From: Streptomyces sp. R41
GTDB lineage: Bacteria; Actinomycetota; Actinomycetes; Streptomycetales; Streptomycetaceae
Direction of reading: 5' to 3'
Length of the DNA: 64,000 nt
Assembly: GCF_041053055.1 (NCBI RefSeq)
Contig: NZ_CP163443.1
Location: 7,175,001 to 7,239,000 of the forward strand
Shown: positions 26,590 through 34,097 of the stretch, piece after piece
Layout: the number at the start of each line of letters is the position of its first letter
Numbering within the stretch: the first letter of the stretch is position 1
The notes under the pieces: model-generated
What the model saw: the letters and a program-made list of their open reading frames with translations, nothing else
Databases searched by the model: none
Told to the model about the DNA's origin: nothing
Program-made: the position numbers and the translations under genes

Positions 26590-27218
26590 GCGAGGCGACC
26601 AGGGCGAAGCTCCTGGAGGGCGCGCTGCGGACGCTCACCGAGCAGGGGATCGCGAAGACCTCGGCCCGTTCGATCGCGGCGACCGCCGGGGTCAATCAGG
26701 CGCTGGTCTTCTACCACTTCGGGTCCGTGGACGAGTTGCTGTCGGCGGCGTGCCGGGACGGGGCGGAGCGGCGGGTCGCTCGCTACCGGGACCGGCTCGG
26801 GGAGGTCTCCAGCCTGGCCGAACTGCTGGCGTTCGGACGGGAGATGCATGAGGTCGAGCGGGCGGAGGGGTATGTCGCCGTTCTGGGGCAGCTGCTTGCC
26901 GGGGCGCAGACGCATCCCCGTATCGCGCCCGCCACGGCGGCCGGTCTCGATCTCTGGATCGCGGAGATCGAGAAGGTCCTCACCCGTGTCCTGCCGCTGA
27001 GCCCCCTCGGCGAGTTCGCCGACCCCGCCGGCCTCGCTCGCGCGGTCGCCGCCTCCTTCGTCGGCATTCAGCTCTACGAGGGCGTCGACCCCGAGGGCGC
27101 GAACTCCGCCCTCGCCGCCCTCGAACAACTCACCGTCCTCATCACCGCCCTCGAGTCCCTCGGCCCGGTCGCCCAGAGGGCGGTCCGCCACCACTTGCGC
27201 CGCACGGCCGCCGGCTGA
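26586..27218 (+). CDS. TetR-family regulator of its own operon
   Basis: This 210-residue regulator has an N-terminal TetR helix-turn-helix, LLEGALRTLTEQGIAKTSARSIAATAGVNQALVFYHFGSVDELL (helices at about residues 9-52). A ligand-binding domain without recognisable specificity follows. It is the last gene of the SRPBCC/DUF4166 operon. Two matching 16-base palindromes in the operon promoter are the obvious targets, so autoregulation is likely. This is inferred, not shown. Confidence 0.92.
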   Translation: MSEATRAKLLEGALRTLTEQGIAKTSARSIAATAGVNQALVFYHFGSVDELLSAACRDGAERRVARYRDRLGEVSSLAELLAFGREMHEVERAEGYVAVLGQLLAGAQTHPRIAPATAAGLDLWIAEIEKVLTRVLPLSPLGEFADPAGLARAVAASFVGIQLYEGVDPEGANSALAALEQLTVLITALESLGPVAQRAVRHHLRRTAAG

Positions 27219-27228
27219 GTGCAGGGAG

Positions 27229-27382
27229 GGTTTTCGCCCCCTCCGCCCCTACCCGTCCCGACCAGCCTTTCGGCTGCAGGTGGGCAAAAGGGGGCGCGGG
27301 GAACTGCGCGATCTTTTAGGGGGGTCTGGGGGCGCAGCCCCCAGGTACGGGAATGGGCAGGGGCGGAGGGGGCGAAAAACCC
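27229..27382. repeat. Composite palindromic repeat, copy B
   Basis: Outer arms at 27229-27260 (GGTTTTCGCCCCCTCCGCCC and on) and 27349-27382 are near-perfect reverse complements about 32 bases long. Inside lie a small CAGCC/GGCTG hairpin, a half copy of the core stem (GGGGGCGCGGGGAACTGCGCG, 27291-27311) and the CTGGGGGC/GCCCCCAG hairpin. The element lies between the TetR and MarR genes and could terminate the former. Confidence 0.85.
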
Positions 27383-27467
27383 CATGGGCCGCACCCTCGG
27401 CAGGCTGTCGGGACCGATGGGCGAGACGGGGCTGACCACGATGTGACCGGCCGGTAAGGTCTTTGGC

Positions 27468-27977
27468 GTGCCGAAGCCGCTCAGTCTTGCCTTCGATCCC
27501 ATCGCCCGCGCCGACGAACACTGGAAGCAGCGCTGGGGATCCGTGCCGTCCATGGCCGCGATCACGTCGATCATGCGCGCGCACCAGATCCTGCTCGCCG
27601 AGGTGGACGCGGTCGTCAAGCCGTACGGACTGACCTTCGCGCGCTACGAGGCACTGGTGCTGCTCACCTTCTCCAAGGCCGGCGAGCTTCCGATGTCCAA
27701 GATCGGCGAGCGGCTCATGGTGCACCCCACGTCCGTCACGAACACCGTGGACCGGCTGGTGAGGTCCGGGCTCGTCGACAAGCGGCCCAACCCCAACGAC
27801 GGGCGCGGCACCCTCGCCTCCATCACCGACAAGGGCCGCGAGGTCTGCGACGCGGCCACCCGCGACCTGATGGCCATGGACTTCGGGCTCGGGGCGTACG
27901 ACGCCGAGGAGTGCGCGGAGATCTTCGCGATGCTGCGGCCGCTGCGGGTCGCCGCGCGGGACTTCGAGGACGAGTAG
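27468..27977 (+). CDS. MarR-family transcriptional regulator
   Basis: This 169-residue regulator contains a winged helix. It is visible as YGLTFARYEALVLLTFSKAGELPMSKIGERLMVHPTSVTNTVDRLVRSGLV and the wing KRPNPNDGRGTLASITDKG. The N-terminal 35 residues (FDPIARADEHWKQRWG) are a conserved lead-in for this streptomycete subgroup. The GTG start is preceded by GGTAAGGT. It lies upstream of a DUF3817 gene and icmA on the same strand. It could bind the palindrome in front of icmA, but this cannot be shown here. Confidence 0.92.
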   Translation: MPKPLSLAFDPIARADEHWKQRWGSVPSMAAITSIMRAHQILLAEVDAVVKPYGLTFARYEALVLLTFSKAGELPMSKIGERLMVHPTSVTNTVDRLVRSGLVDKRPNPNDGRGTLASITDKGREVCDAATRDLMAMDFGLGAYDAEECAEIFAMLRPLRVAARDFEDE

Positions 27978-28044
27978 AGCCTCGCTCGGCGGACGGGTGG
28001 GGGCGCGCGAAGATCGCGCAAAAGGGGTCGTTACGCTCGTACCC

Positions 28045-28383
28045 ATGAAGAAGAGCGTGCTGACCAGGTACCGCGTGATGGCCTACGTCACCGGTGTGCT
28101 GCTGGTCCTGCTGACCCTCGGCGTGATCGCCAAGTATGTGCTCGACATGAACGGCGCCGCGGACTTCACGCGCGTCGTCGGCATCGCGCACGGCTGGCTG
28201 TACGTCGTCTACCTGGTCTTCGCCTTCGACCTGGGCTCCAAGGCGAAGTGGCCGGTCGGCAAGCAGCTGTGGGTGCTGCTCGCCGGGACGATCCCCACGG
28301 CCGCCTTCTTCGTGGAGCGCAAGGTCTCCCGCGAGCTGGAGTCCAGGGTCTCCGACGACGCTCCCGCGGTCGCGAAGGCGTAA
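28045..28383 (+). CDS. DUF3817 membrane protein (second copy)
   Basis: This 112-residue paralogue of the protein at 24376 starts MKKSVLTRYRVMAYVTGVLL. Three hydrophobic helices are visible, with GIAHGWLYVVYLVFAFDLG and GTIPTAAFFVERKVSRELE typical of the family. The ATG has no clear ribosome-binding site. A TACGCT hexamer ends seven bases before it, so the mRNA may be leaderless. It sits between a MarR gene and icmA. The function is unknown. Confidence 0.88.
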   Translation: MKKSVLTRYRVMAYVTGVLLVLLTLGVIAKYVLDMNGAADFTRVVGIAHGWLYVVYLVFAFDLGSKAKWPVGKQLWVLLAGTIPTAAFFVERKVSRELESRVSDDAPAVAKA

Positions 28384-28450
28384 CCTCCACCGCCGTACGG
28401 ACAACGTGCGGCGGTGTGACATTGGCTGCTCCGCAGCGTGGGCCATCGAC

Positions 28451-28474
28451 ATTTACTAGGACGTCCTAGTAAAT
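28451..28474. promoter_or_regulatory. Perfect 24-base palindrome upstream of icmA
   Basis: ATTTACTAGGAC (28451-28462) is followed directly by its exact reverse complement (28463-28474). Flanking CCATCGA and TCGATGG extend the symmetry with a one-base slip. The palindrome ends eight bases before the icmA ATG, so a bound regulator would block transcription or initiation. A+T-rich symmetric sites like this are typical of TetR or MarR proteins. Confidence 0.85.
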
Positions 28475-28482
28475 TCGATGGT

Positions 28483-30183
28483 ATGGACGCTGACGCCATC
28501 GAGGAAGGCCGCCGACGCTGGCAGGCCCGTTACGACGCTTCGCGCAAGCGCGAGGCCGATTTCACGACGCTCTCCGGTGACCCCGTGGAGCCCGTGTACG
28601 GGCCGCGGCCCGGGGACGAGTACGAGGGCTTCGAGCGGATCGGCTGGCCGGGCGAGTACCCCTTCACCCGCGGCCTCTATCCGACCGGCTACCGGGGGCG
28701 TACGTGGACCATCCGGCAGTTCGCCGGGTTCGGCAACGCCGAGCAGACCAACGAGCGCTACAAGATGATCCTCGCCAACGGCGGCGGGGGACTGTCCGTG
28801 GCCTTCGACATGCCCACGCTCATGGGGCGCGACTCCGACGATCCGCGCTCGCTCGGCGAGGTCGGGCACTGCGGGGTCGCGATCGACTCGGCGGCCGACA
28901 TGGAGGTCCTGTTCAAGGACATCCCGCTGGGTGACGTGACGACCTCGATGACCATCAGTGGTCCGGCCGTTCCCGTCTTCTGCATGTACCTGGTGGCCGC
29001 CGAGCGCCAGGGTGTCGATCCGTCCGTGCTCAACGGCACCCTGCAGACCGACATCTTCAAGGAGTACATCGCCCAGAAGGAGTGGCTCTTCCAGCCCGAG
29101 CCGCACCTCCGCCTCATCGGCGACCTCATGGAGCACTGCGCGTCGAAGATCCCGGCGTACAAGCCGCTGTCCGTCTCCGGGTACCACATCCGGGAGGCGG
29201 GGTCCACGGCCGCGCAGGAGCTGGCGTACACGCTGGCGGACGGCTTCGGGTACGTGGAGCTGGGCCTGTCGCGCGGAATGGACGTTGATGTCTTCGCGCC
29301 GGGTCTGTCCTTCTTCTTCGACGCGCACGTCGACTTCTTCGAGGAGATCGCCAAGTTCCGGGCGGCGCGGCGGATCTGGGCCCGCTGGATGCGCGACGTG
29401 TACGGGGCCACGTCCGAGAAGGCGCAGTGGCTGCGGTTCCACACCCAGACGGCGGGCGTCTCGCTGACCGCTCAGCAGCCGTACAACAACGTGGTGCGTA
29501 CGGCCGTGGAGGCGCTGGCGGCGGTGCTCGGCGGGACGAACTCGCTGCACACGAACGCGCTGGACGAGACGCTGGCGCTGCCGAGCGAGCAGGCCGCGGA
29601 GATCGCCCTGCGCACGCAGCAGGTGCTGATGGAGGAGACCGGCGTCGCCAACGTCGCCGACCCGCTGGGCGGTTCCTGGTACGTCGAGCAGCTCACCGAC
29701 CGGATCGAGGCCGACGCGGAGAAGATCTTCGAGCAGATCAAGGAGCGGGGGCTGCGGGCGCACCCCGACGGGCAGCACCCGATCGGGCCGGTCACCTCCG
29801 GGATCCTCCGGGGGATCGAGGACGGCTGGTTCACCGGAGAGATCGCCGAGTCCGCGTTCCAGTACCAGCGGGCGCTGGAGAAGGGCGACAAGCGGGTGGT
29901 GGGTGTCAATGTCCACCATGGCTCGGTGACGGGTGACCTGGAGATTCTGCGGGTCAGTCATGAGGTGGAGCGGGAGCAGGTACGGGTGCTGGGTGGCCGC
30001 AAGGCCGGGCGGGACGACGCGGCTGTCCGGGCCGCTCTGGACGCCATGCTGGCGGCCGCGCGGGACGGGTCCAACATGATCGTGCCCATGCTGGACGCGG
30101 TGCGGGCCGAGGCGACGCTCGGCGAGATCTGTGATGCCCTCCGGGACGAGTGGGGGGTGTACACGGAGCCTGCGGGCTTCTGA
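28483..30183 (+). CDS. icmA: Isobutyryl-CoA mutase large subunit IcmA
   Basis: IcmA carries the substrate-binding subunit of the adenosylcobalamin enzyme that interconverts isobutyryl- and n-butyryl-CoA. The product has 566 residues, the length reported for S. cinnamonensis IcmA, and lacks the B12-binding domain, which in this family is the separate small subunit IcmB. Two residues separate this family from methylmalonyl-CoA mutase: Phe80 (TIRQFAGF, where the mutase has Tyr) and Gln198 (EYIAQKEW, where it has Arg). Both are present. The start ATG follows a 24-base palindrome without an obvious ribosome-binding site. icmB is not in the window. The enzyme links valine breakdown to butyryl-CoA units for polyketides. 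Confidence 0.95.
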   Translation: MDADAIEEGRRRWQARYDASRKREADFTTLSGDPVEPVYGPRPGDEYEGFERIGWPGEYPFTRGLYPTGYRGRTWTIRQFAGFGNAEQTNERYKMILANGGGGLSVAFDMPTLMGRDSDDPRSLGEVGHCGVAIDSAADMEVLFKDIPLGDVTTSMTISGPAVPVFCMYLVAAERQGVDPSVLNGTLQTDIFKEYIAQKEWLFQPEPHLRLIGDLMEHCASKIPAYKPLSVSGYHIREAGSTAAQELAYTLADGFGYVELGLSRGMDVDVFAPGLSFFFDAHVDFFEEIAKFRAARRIWARWMRDVYGATSEKAQWLRFHTQTAGVSLTAQQPYNNVVRTAVEALAAVLGGTNSLHTNALDETLALPSEQAAEIALRTQQVLMEETGVANVADPLGGSWYVEQLTDRIEADAEKIFEQIKERGLRAHPDGQHPIGPVTSGILRGIEDGWFTGEIAESAFQYQRALEKGDKRVVGVNVHHGSVTGDLEILRVSHEVEREQVRVLGGRKAGRDDAAVRAALDAMLAAARDGSNMIVPMLDAVRAEATLGEICDALRDEWGVYTEPAGF

Positions 30184-30189
30184 GGGGTT

Positions 30190-30300
30190 TCTTCGCCCCC
30201 TCCGCCCCTGCCCGTCCCGTACCAGCCATTCGGCTGCGGGCGGGTGGGGGCTTGTCGCGCGGTTCCCCGCGCCCCTGAAGGGGCGCGGGGAACCGCGCAC
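30190..30300. repeat. Composite palindromic repeat, copy C
   Basis: This copy has the left outer arm (TTCGCCCCCTCCGCCCC), the CAGCC/GGCTG hairpin and the full core stem: GCGCGGTTCCCCGCGCCCCT (30257-30276), loop GA, exact complement 30279-30298. The right outer arm is absent. It lies between convergent icmA and a TetR gene and would act as a bidirectional terminator. Confidence 0.88.
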
Positions 30301-30302
30301 GC

Positions 30303-30941
30303 TCAGGCCTGCTCCGTCGCCCCCGTCAGGCCCAGCAGCAGTACTCGGGTGAAGCTGCGGACCCACTCCTCGTCCGCGGGCTCCGCGCTGACCAGGGTGC
30401 GGTGGACCACCGCACCCGCGACCACGTCGAAGATCAGATCGGCGGTGCGCGCGGCGGCCGCAGGGTCGGACTCCGGGGGAAGCTCGCCTCGGGCGGTGGC
30501 GCGGGCGCGACCCTCCAGGACGAGGCGCTTTTGGCGGTCGACGATCGACGTGCGGATCCGCTCACGGAGGGGCTCGTCACGGGTGGATTCCGCGATGACG
30601 GCCATCAGCGCCGTCTTCGCCTCCGGGCGGCCCAGGATCGCCGCGAACTGGAGCACGACGCCCTCGATGTCCGCCGCCAGGCTGCCCCGGTCGGGGAGCT
30701 CCAGTTCGTCGAAGAGGACGGCCACCGCGTCCACCACGAGTTCGTTCTTGCCCGCCCAGCGGCGGTACAACGTGGTCTTCGCGACCCCGGCGCGGGTCGC
30801 CACGTCTCCCAACGTCAGCTTGGACCAGCCCAGTTCGACCAGTGCCGCGCGCGTCGCCTCCAGGATCGCGGCGTCCGCGGCTGCGCTGCGCGGGCGCCCC
30901 GTACGGGGGGCGGAAGTGCGACTCTGCATGTCAGTGACCAT
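30303..30941 (-). CDS. TetR-family transcriptional regulator
   Basis: This 212-residue regulator has an N-terminal Arg/Ser-rich lead (SRTSAPRTGRPRSAAADAAI) and then the TetR helix-turn-helix WSKLTLGDVATRAGVAKTTLYRRWAGKNELV. The C-terminal domain is of the common TetR_C family with DPAAAARTADLIFDVVAGAVVHRTL. ATG 30941 and ATG 30929 are both possible starts. It is convergent with icmA. The target is unknown, and no palindrome directly upstream stands out. Confidence 0.9.
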   Translation of the reverse strand: MVTDMQSRTSAPRTGRPRSAAADAAILEATRAALVELGWSKLTLGDVATRAGVAKTTLYRRWAGKNELVVDAVAVLFDELELPDRGSLAADIEGVVLQFAAILGRPEAKTALMAVIAESTRDEPLRERIRTSIVDRQKRLVLEGRARATARGELPPESDPAAAARTADLIFDVVAGAVVHRTLVSAEPADEEWVRSFTRVLLLGLTGATEQA

Positions 30942-31175
30942 ATCCGGCCGTTCTGTGAAGTCGTGAGGGAGATCACCGGGGTATGACACACACAGGTGCC
31001 TTCCGACAGTTACGCTACGACCCGTAGCGAAAGCTCGTGCGGCATGACGCGTACACGAGCGACAACCACTGGCGCCAGGTGGGGACCCGGCGCCGAGCAT
31101 CACGTATCAAGTCGTAAAACGCCTGGCTTTCGGAACGCTTTTCACGCGCGCGCACAGAAGGGGGAGGATGTACTC

Positions 31176-32159
31176 ATGCAGCCACGGAACATGTCCATGA
31201 GCGGAGTCGTCGACCTCGCCGCGGTGAAGGCGGCCCAGGAGGCCAAGGCGAAGGCGGAGCAGGCGCGCGCCGAAGCGGCCAGGCAGGGCGGCGGCGGTGG
31301 GAGCGGGGCCGTGTCCCCCGCCAGTCTCGTCATCGACGTCGACGAGGCGGGGTTCGAGCGCGACGTCCTGCAGCGCTCCACCGAGGTCCCGGTCGTCATC
31401 GACTTCTGGGCCGAGTGGTGCGAGCCCTGCAAGCAGCTGAGCCCGGTGCTGGAGCGGCTGGCCGTCGAGTACAACGGGCGCTTCGTCCTCGCCAAGGTCG
31501 ACGTCGACGCCAATCAGATGCTGATGCAGCAGTTCGGGATCCAGGGGATCCCGGCCGTCTTCGCCGTTGTCGCCGGACAGGCGCTGCCGCTCTTCCAGGG
31601 TGCGGCCGGCGAGGCGCAGATCCGCGGGACCCTCGACCAGCTCGTCCAGGTGGCCGAGGAGCGCTTCGGCCTCACCGGCGTGACCGTCGACCCGGACGCC
31701 GAGCCCGGCAGCGCCCCGGCGGCGCCCGAGGTGCCGGCAGGCCCGTACGACGCGCTCCTCGAGGCCGCCGTAGAGGCCCTGGACGCGGGTGACTTGGGCG
31801 GTGCCGTCCAGGCGTACAAGAACGTCCTGAGTGACGACCCGGGCAACACGGAGGCCAAACTGGGCCTCGCCCAGGCCGAGTTGCTCCAGCGCGTGCAGAG
31901 CGCCGACCCGCAGCAGGTGCGCAAGGACGCCGCCGACAATCCCGGGGACGTACAGGCGCAGATCACCGCCGCCGACCTGGACCTGGTGGGCGGCCATGTC
32001 GAAGACGCGTTCGGGCGGCTCATCGACACGGTGCGTCGCACGGCGGGTGACGACCGTGATGCCGTACGACTGCGGCTGCTGGAGCTCTTCGAGGTGGTCG
32101 GCGCCGACGATCCGCGGGTGATCGCGGCGCGCCGGGCGTTGGCCAGGGCCCTGTTCTGA
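31176..32159 (+). CDS. Thioredoxin-domain protein with TPR region (YbbN/CnoX-like)
   Basis: This 327-residue protein has a thioredoxin domain (about residues 55-160) with the active site WCEPC (81-85) and the cis-proline region GIQGIPAVFAV. An Ala/Glu/Gly-rich N-terminal segment precedes it. A TPR-like region follows (about 185-325: ALDAGDLGGAVQAYKNVLSDDPGNTEAKLGLAQAEL). The architecture matches YbbN/CnoX co-chaperones, which protect proteins from oxidation and pass them to GroEL. Here the redox motif keeps both cysteines, unlike E. coli CnoX. GGGGAGG eight bases upstream supports the start. Confidence 0.93.
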   Translation: MQPRNMSMSGVVDLAAVKAAQEAKAKAEQARAEAARQGGGGGSGAVSPASLVIDVDEAGFERDVLQRSTEVPVVIDFWAEWCEPCKQLSPVLERLAVEYNGRFVLAKVDVDANQMLMQQFGIQGIPAVFAVVAGQALPLFQGAAGEAQIRGTLDQLVQVAEERFGLTGVTVDPDAEPGSAPAAPEVPAGPYDALLEAAVEALDAGDLGGAVQAYKNVLSDDPGNTEAKLGLAQAELLQRVQSADPQQVRKDAADNPGDVQAQITAADLDLVGGHVEDAFGRLIDTVRRTAGDDRDAVRLRLLELFEVVGADDPRVIAARRALARALF

Positions 32160-32222
32160 CCTGTCCCTAAACGCTGGGGCTTGTGATGCCCAGGTGAAAG
32201 ATTGGCCGAGGGAGCTACACGT

Positions 32223-32541
32223 GGCCGCGCTTTACCAAATCTTGGTAAACGCGGCCGCTGTTACTTGGAGTAAGTCGGGGGCGTTGATCTGTCGGATTCC
32301 GTCCGACAATCAACCGTTGTGTCACCCGGCCTGACACCACCCTGCGTCGCCGACCGATACCGACGGGTCGTTGTTCGGTTATCCGGCCGTTACTAGTGAG
32401 TAACGAACCCCCTTGTGCGGGCGGCGAGAATGCACCACGATCGGCGACGCTCGGTCCATTCCCCCTACCCCGACAGCCAATCGGGTCAAGGGGTTTTCTG
32501 GGTCCCCACCGAGTAGAGCCGGCGGCAGTGGCGTCGGCTCT
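32223..32541 (+). promoter_or_regulatory. Structured leader with five inverted repeats before the DUF6230 gene
   Basis: The 620-base gap after the thioredoxin gene (32160-32779) contains no convincing gene. It holds GGCCGCG-TTTACCAA paired with TTGGTAAA-CGCGGCC (32223-32256). GTTGAT-TGTCGGA pairs with TCCGACAATCAAC (32283-32314), GATACCGA with TCGGTTATC (32356-32383) and GTTACT with AGTAAC (32389-32404). A ten-pair hairpin AGAGCCGGCG/CGTCGGCTCT lies at 32515-32541. The first four are operator-like; the last is terminator- or attenuator-like. The density is unusual for this genome. Confidence 0.65.
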
Positions 32542-32779
32542 TGGGCAGGGGGGTCTTTGCCGTTCGGCAGAGCCTGTCCAGCAGGTTGTGCGTGATGTGT
32601 GTCAGGCGCGACCAGTGGTTGTCGCTCGGGGGTGATCGCCGGTGATTCGGGCGCTTTGGCGCCTCCGAGTACGGGCGCTCTCCTTCCCGAGGACGTAGCA
32701 CTTCTCCCATCCCTGCCCGGCTGAGCCGCCGACATGGGGCAGTCAGGGCCAGGAGATGTACGTCCGAGAAGGAGGAAAT

Positions 32780-33412
32780 ATGGAGTCCCAGGTGCGTGGC
32801 GGGACCAGATGGAAGCGGTTCGCCGTCGTGATGGTGCCCAGCGTGGCCGCCACGGCAGCGATAGGTGTCGCCCTCGCGCAGGGCGCTCTCGCCGCGTCGT
32901 TCAGTGTGTCGGGTCAGTCGTTCAAGGTGACGGCGGACCAGCTCCACGGCGAAGGCTTCTCGCAGTACGGAGCCATCGACTCGGGGTACACCCTCGACGG
33001 CAAGAAGACGGCTCACCCCGTCGCGGTCTCGGCGTTCAAGTCCGCGTCGATCACCAACATGTGCCAGTCGGTGGTCACCCCGGACATCCCGCTGCTCGGA
33101 TCGGTCAGCCTGATCCTGAAGGCGGGCGGCGGTGGCACGCCGGTCCAGGCCGAGAACCTGTACATCGACGTCGAGGACCTCGAGGCCAACGCGACGTTCC
33201 ACAACATCGACATCGGTGTTGCGGCCAAGGACGCCAGCAAGGGTCCGGGCATCGCCAAGGGTGACACGGCCAACCCGTACGGGTTCGCACAGCAGGCCGA
33301 CTCGGCCGACCTGAGCGATGTCAAGCAGACGGCGTGGGCGACCACCGCCGGCACGTTCAAGCTCAGCGGCCTGAAGATGTCGCTGTCCAAGGGCGTCAAG
33401 GAGTGCTACTAG
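32780..33412 (+). CDS. DUF6230 secreted protein
   Basis: This 210-residue exported protein is preceded by an almost ideal ribosome-binding site, AAGGAGGAAAT. The N-terminus has a basic region (RGGTRWKRF) and a hydrophobic stretch AVVMVPSVAATAAIGVALAQGALAA, a signal peptide with a likely cut after ALA. The mature part is beta-rich, with two cysteines (NMCQS and the C-terminal KECY). Homologues are often mislabelled cholesterol esterase; no serine-hydrolase motif GxSxG is visible. It heads a three-gene cassette with DUF6114 and a Ser/Thr-rich secreted protein. The function is unknown. Confidence 0.9.
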   Translation: MESQVRGGTRWKRFAVVMVPSVAATAAIGVALAQGALAASFSVSGQSFKVTADQLHGEGFSQYGAIDSGYTLDGKKTAHPVAVSAFKSASITNMCQSVVTPDIPLLGSVSLILKAGGGGTPVQAENLYIDVEDLEANATFHNIDIGVAAKDASKGPGIAKGDTANPYGFAQQADSADLSDVKQTAWATTAGTFKLSGLKMSLSKGVKECY

Positions 33413-33530
33413 GCACTCCGGGGGCGGGTGAGGGGGCCTCGGCTGCCTCACCCGCCCCGCTCCTCACCGCCGTACGCGCATCACTCACGCGTACTTCTCA
33501 CAGCAAAGCCGTTCCAGGGAGCTGTTTTCC

Positions 33531-34097
33531 ATGAGCGCCGAGACTCCTGCCGCGCCCGGCCAGAACGAGCACTACCTCCGGGTCTTCCGGCGGAATTTCC
33601 GTACCTGGAGGGGCGACCGCCCGTTCTGGGCCGGTCTGTTCGTCCTGCTCGGCGGTTTCCCCATCGCCTACTTCCCGTATGCGAACCTCCAGATCGGCCA
33701 TCTGACGCTGGCCATGGCCACCACCGCGGGCGCGGGCTCCCTGATCATCGGCGTGCTGCTCGGCGTGCTGGGCGTCAGCCTCTGGTTCCAGAAGCACGTA
33801 CGGACCTTCGCCGGAGTCGCGGCGATTCTGCTGGCCCTGGTGTCCATCCCGGTGTCCAACCTGGGTGGCTTCCTCATCGGCTTCCTGTTCGCCATGATCG
33901 GCGGCGCGATGGCGGTCTCCTGGGCTCCGGGCGAGTCCGAGACGGAGCCGGCCAAGACGGTGGCCAAGGGTGAGGGCGATGCCCCCGAGGGGGCACCCGT
34001 GGGGACCGCGGACAGCGTGAGCGAGCTGAGCGAGCCGAACGATCTGTCAGGAACGAGCCCGGCGAACGGGGCGAACGGGAGGCACAGTGCCGGCTGA
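33531..34097 (+). CDS. DUF6114 membrane protein
   Basis: This 188-residue protein has four predicted membrane helices (about residues 33-50, 60-85, 92-108 and 110-130). Before the first is FRRNFRTWRGDRPFWAGLFVLLGGFPIAYFPY, the typical DUF6114 start. The C-terminal 55 residues are acidic, Glu/Ser/Gly-rich and probably cytoplasmic. It lies 118 bases after the DUF6230 gene and overlaps the next gene by 11 bases, which suggests one operon. The function is unknown. Confidence 0.9.
   Translation: MSAETPAAPGQNEHYLRVFRRNFRTWRGDRPFWAGLFVLLGGFPIAYFPYANLQIGHLTLAMATTAGAGSLIIGVLLGVLGVSLWFQKHVRTFAGVAAILLALVSIPVSNLGGFLIGFLFAMIGGAMAVSWAPGESETEPAKTVAKGEGDAPEGAPVGTADSVSELSEPNDLSGTSPANGANGRHSAG

Noticed and set aside
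28483..30183. Methylmalonyl-CoA mutase (MutB)
   Set aside because: The diagnostic Tyr and Arg are replaced by Phe80 and Gln198, and the B12 domain is absent.
32780..33412. Cholesterol esterase annotation for the DUF6230 protein
   Set aside because: No GxSxG nucleophile elbow or alpha/beta-hydrolase pattern is present. The label appears to be inherited.
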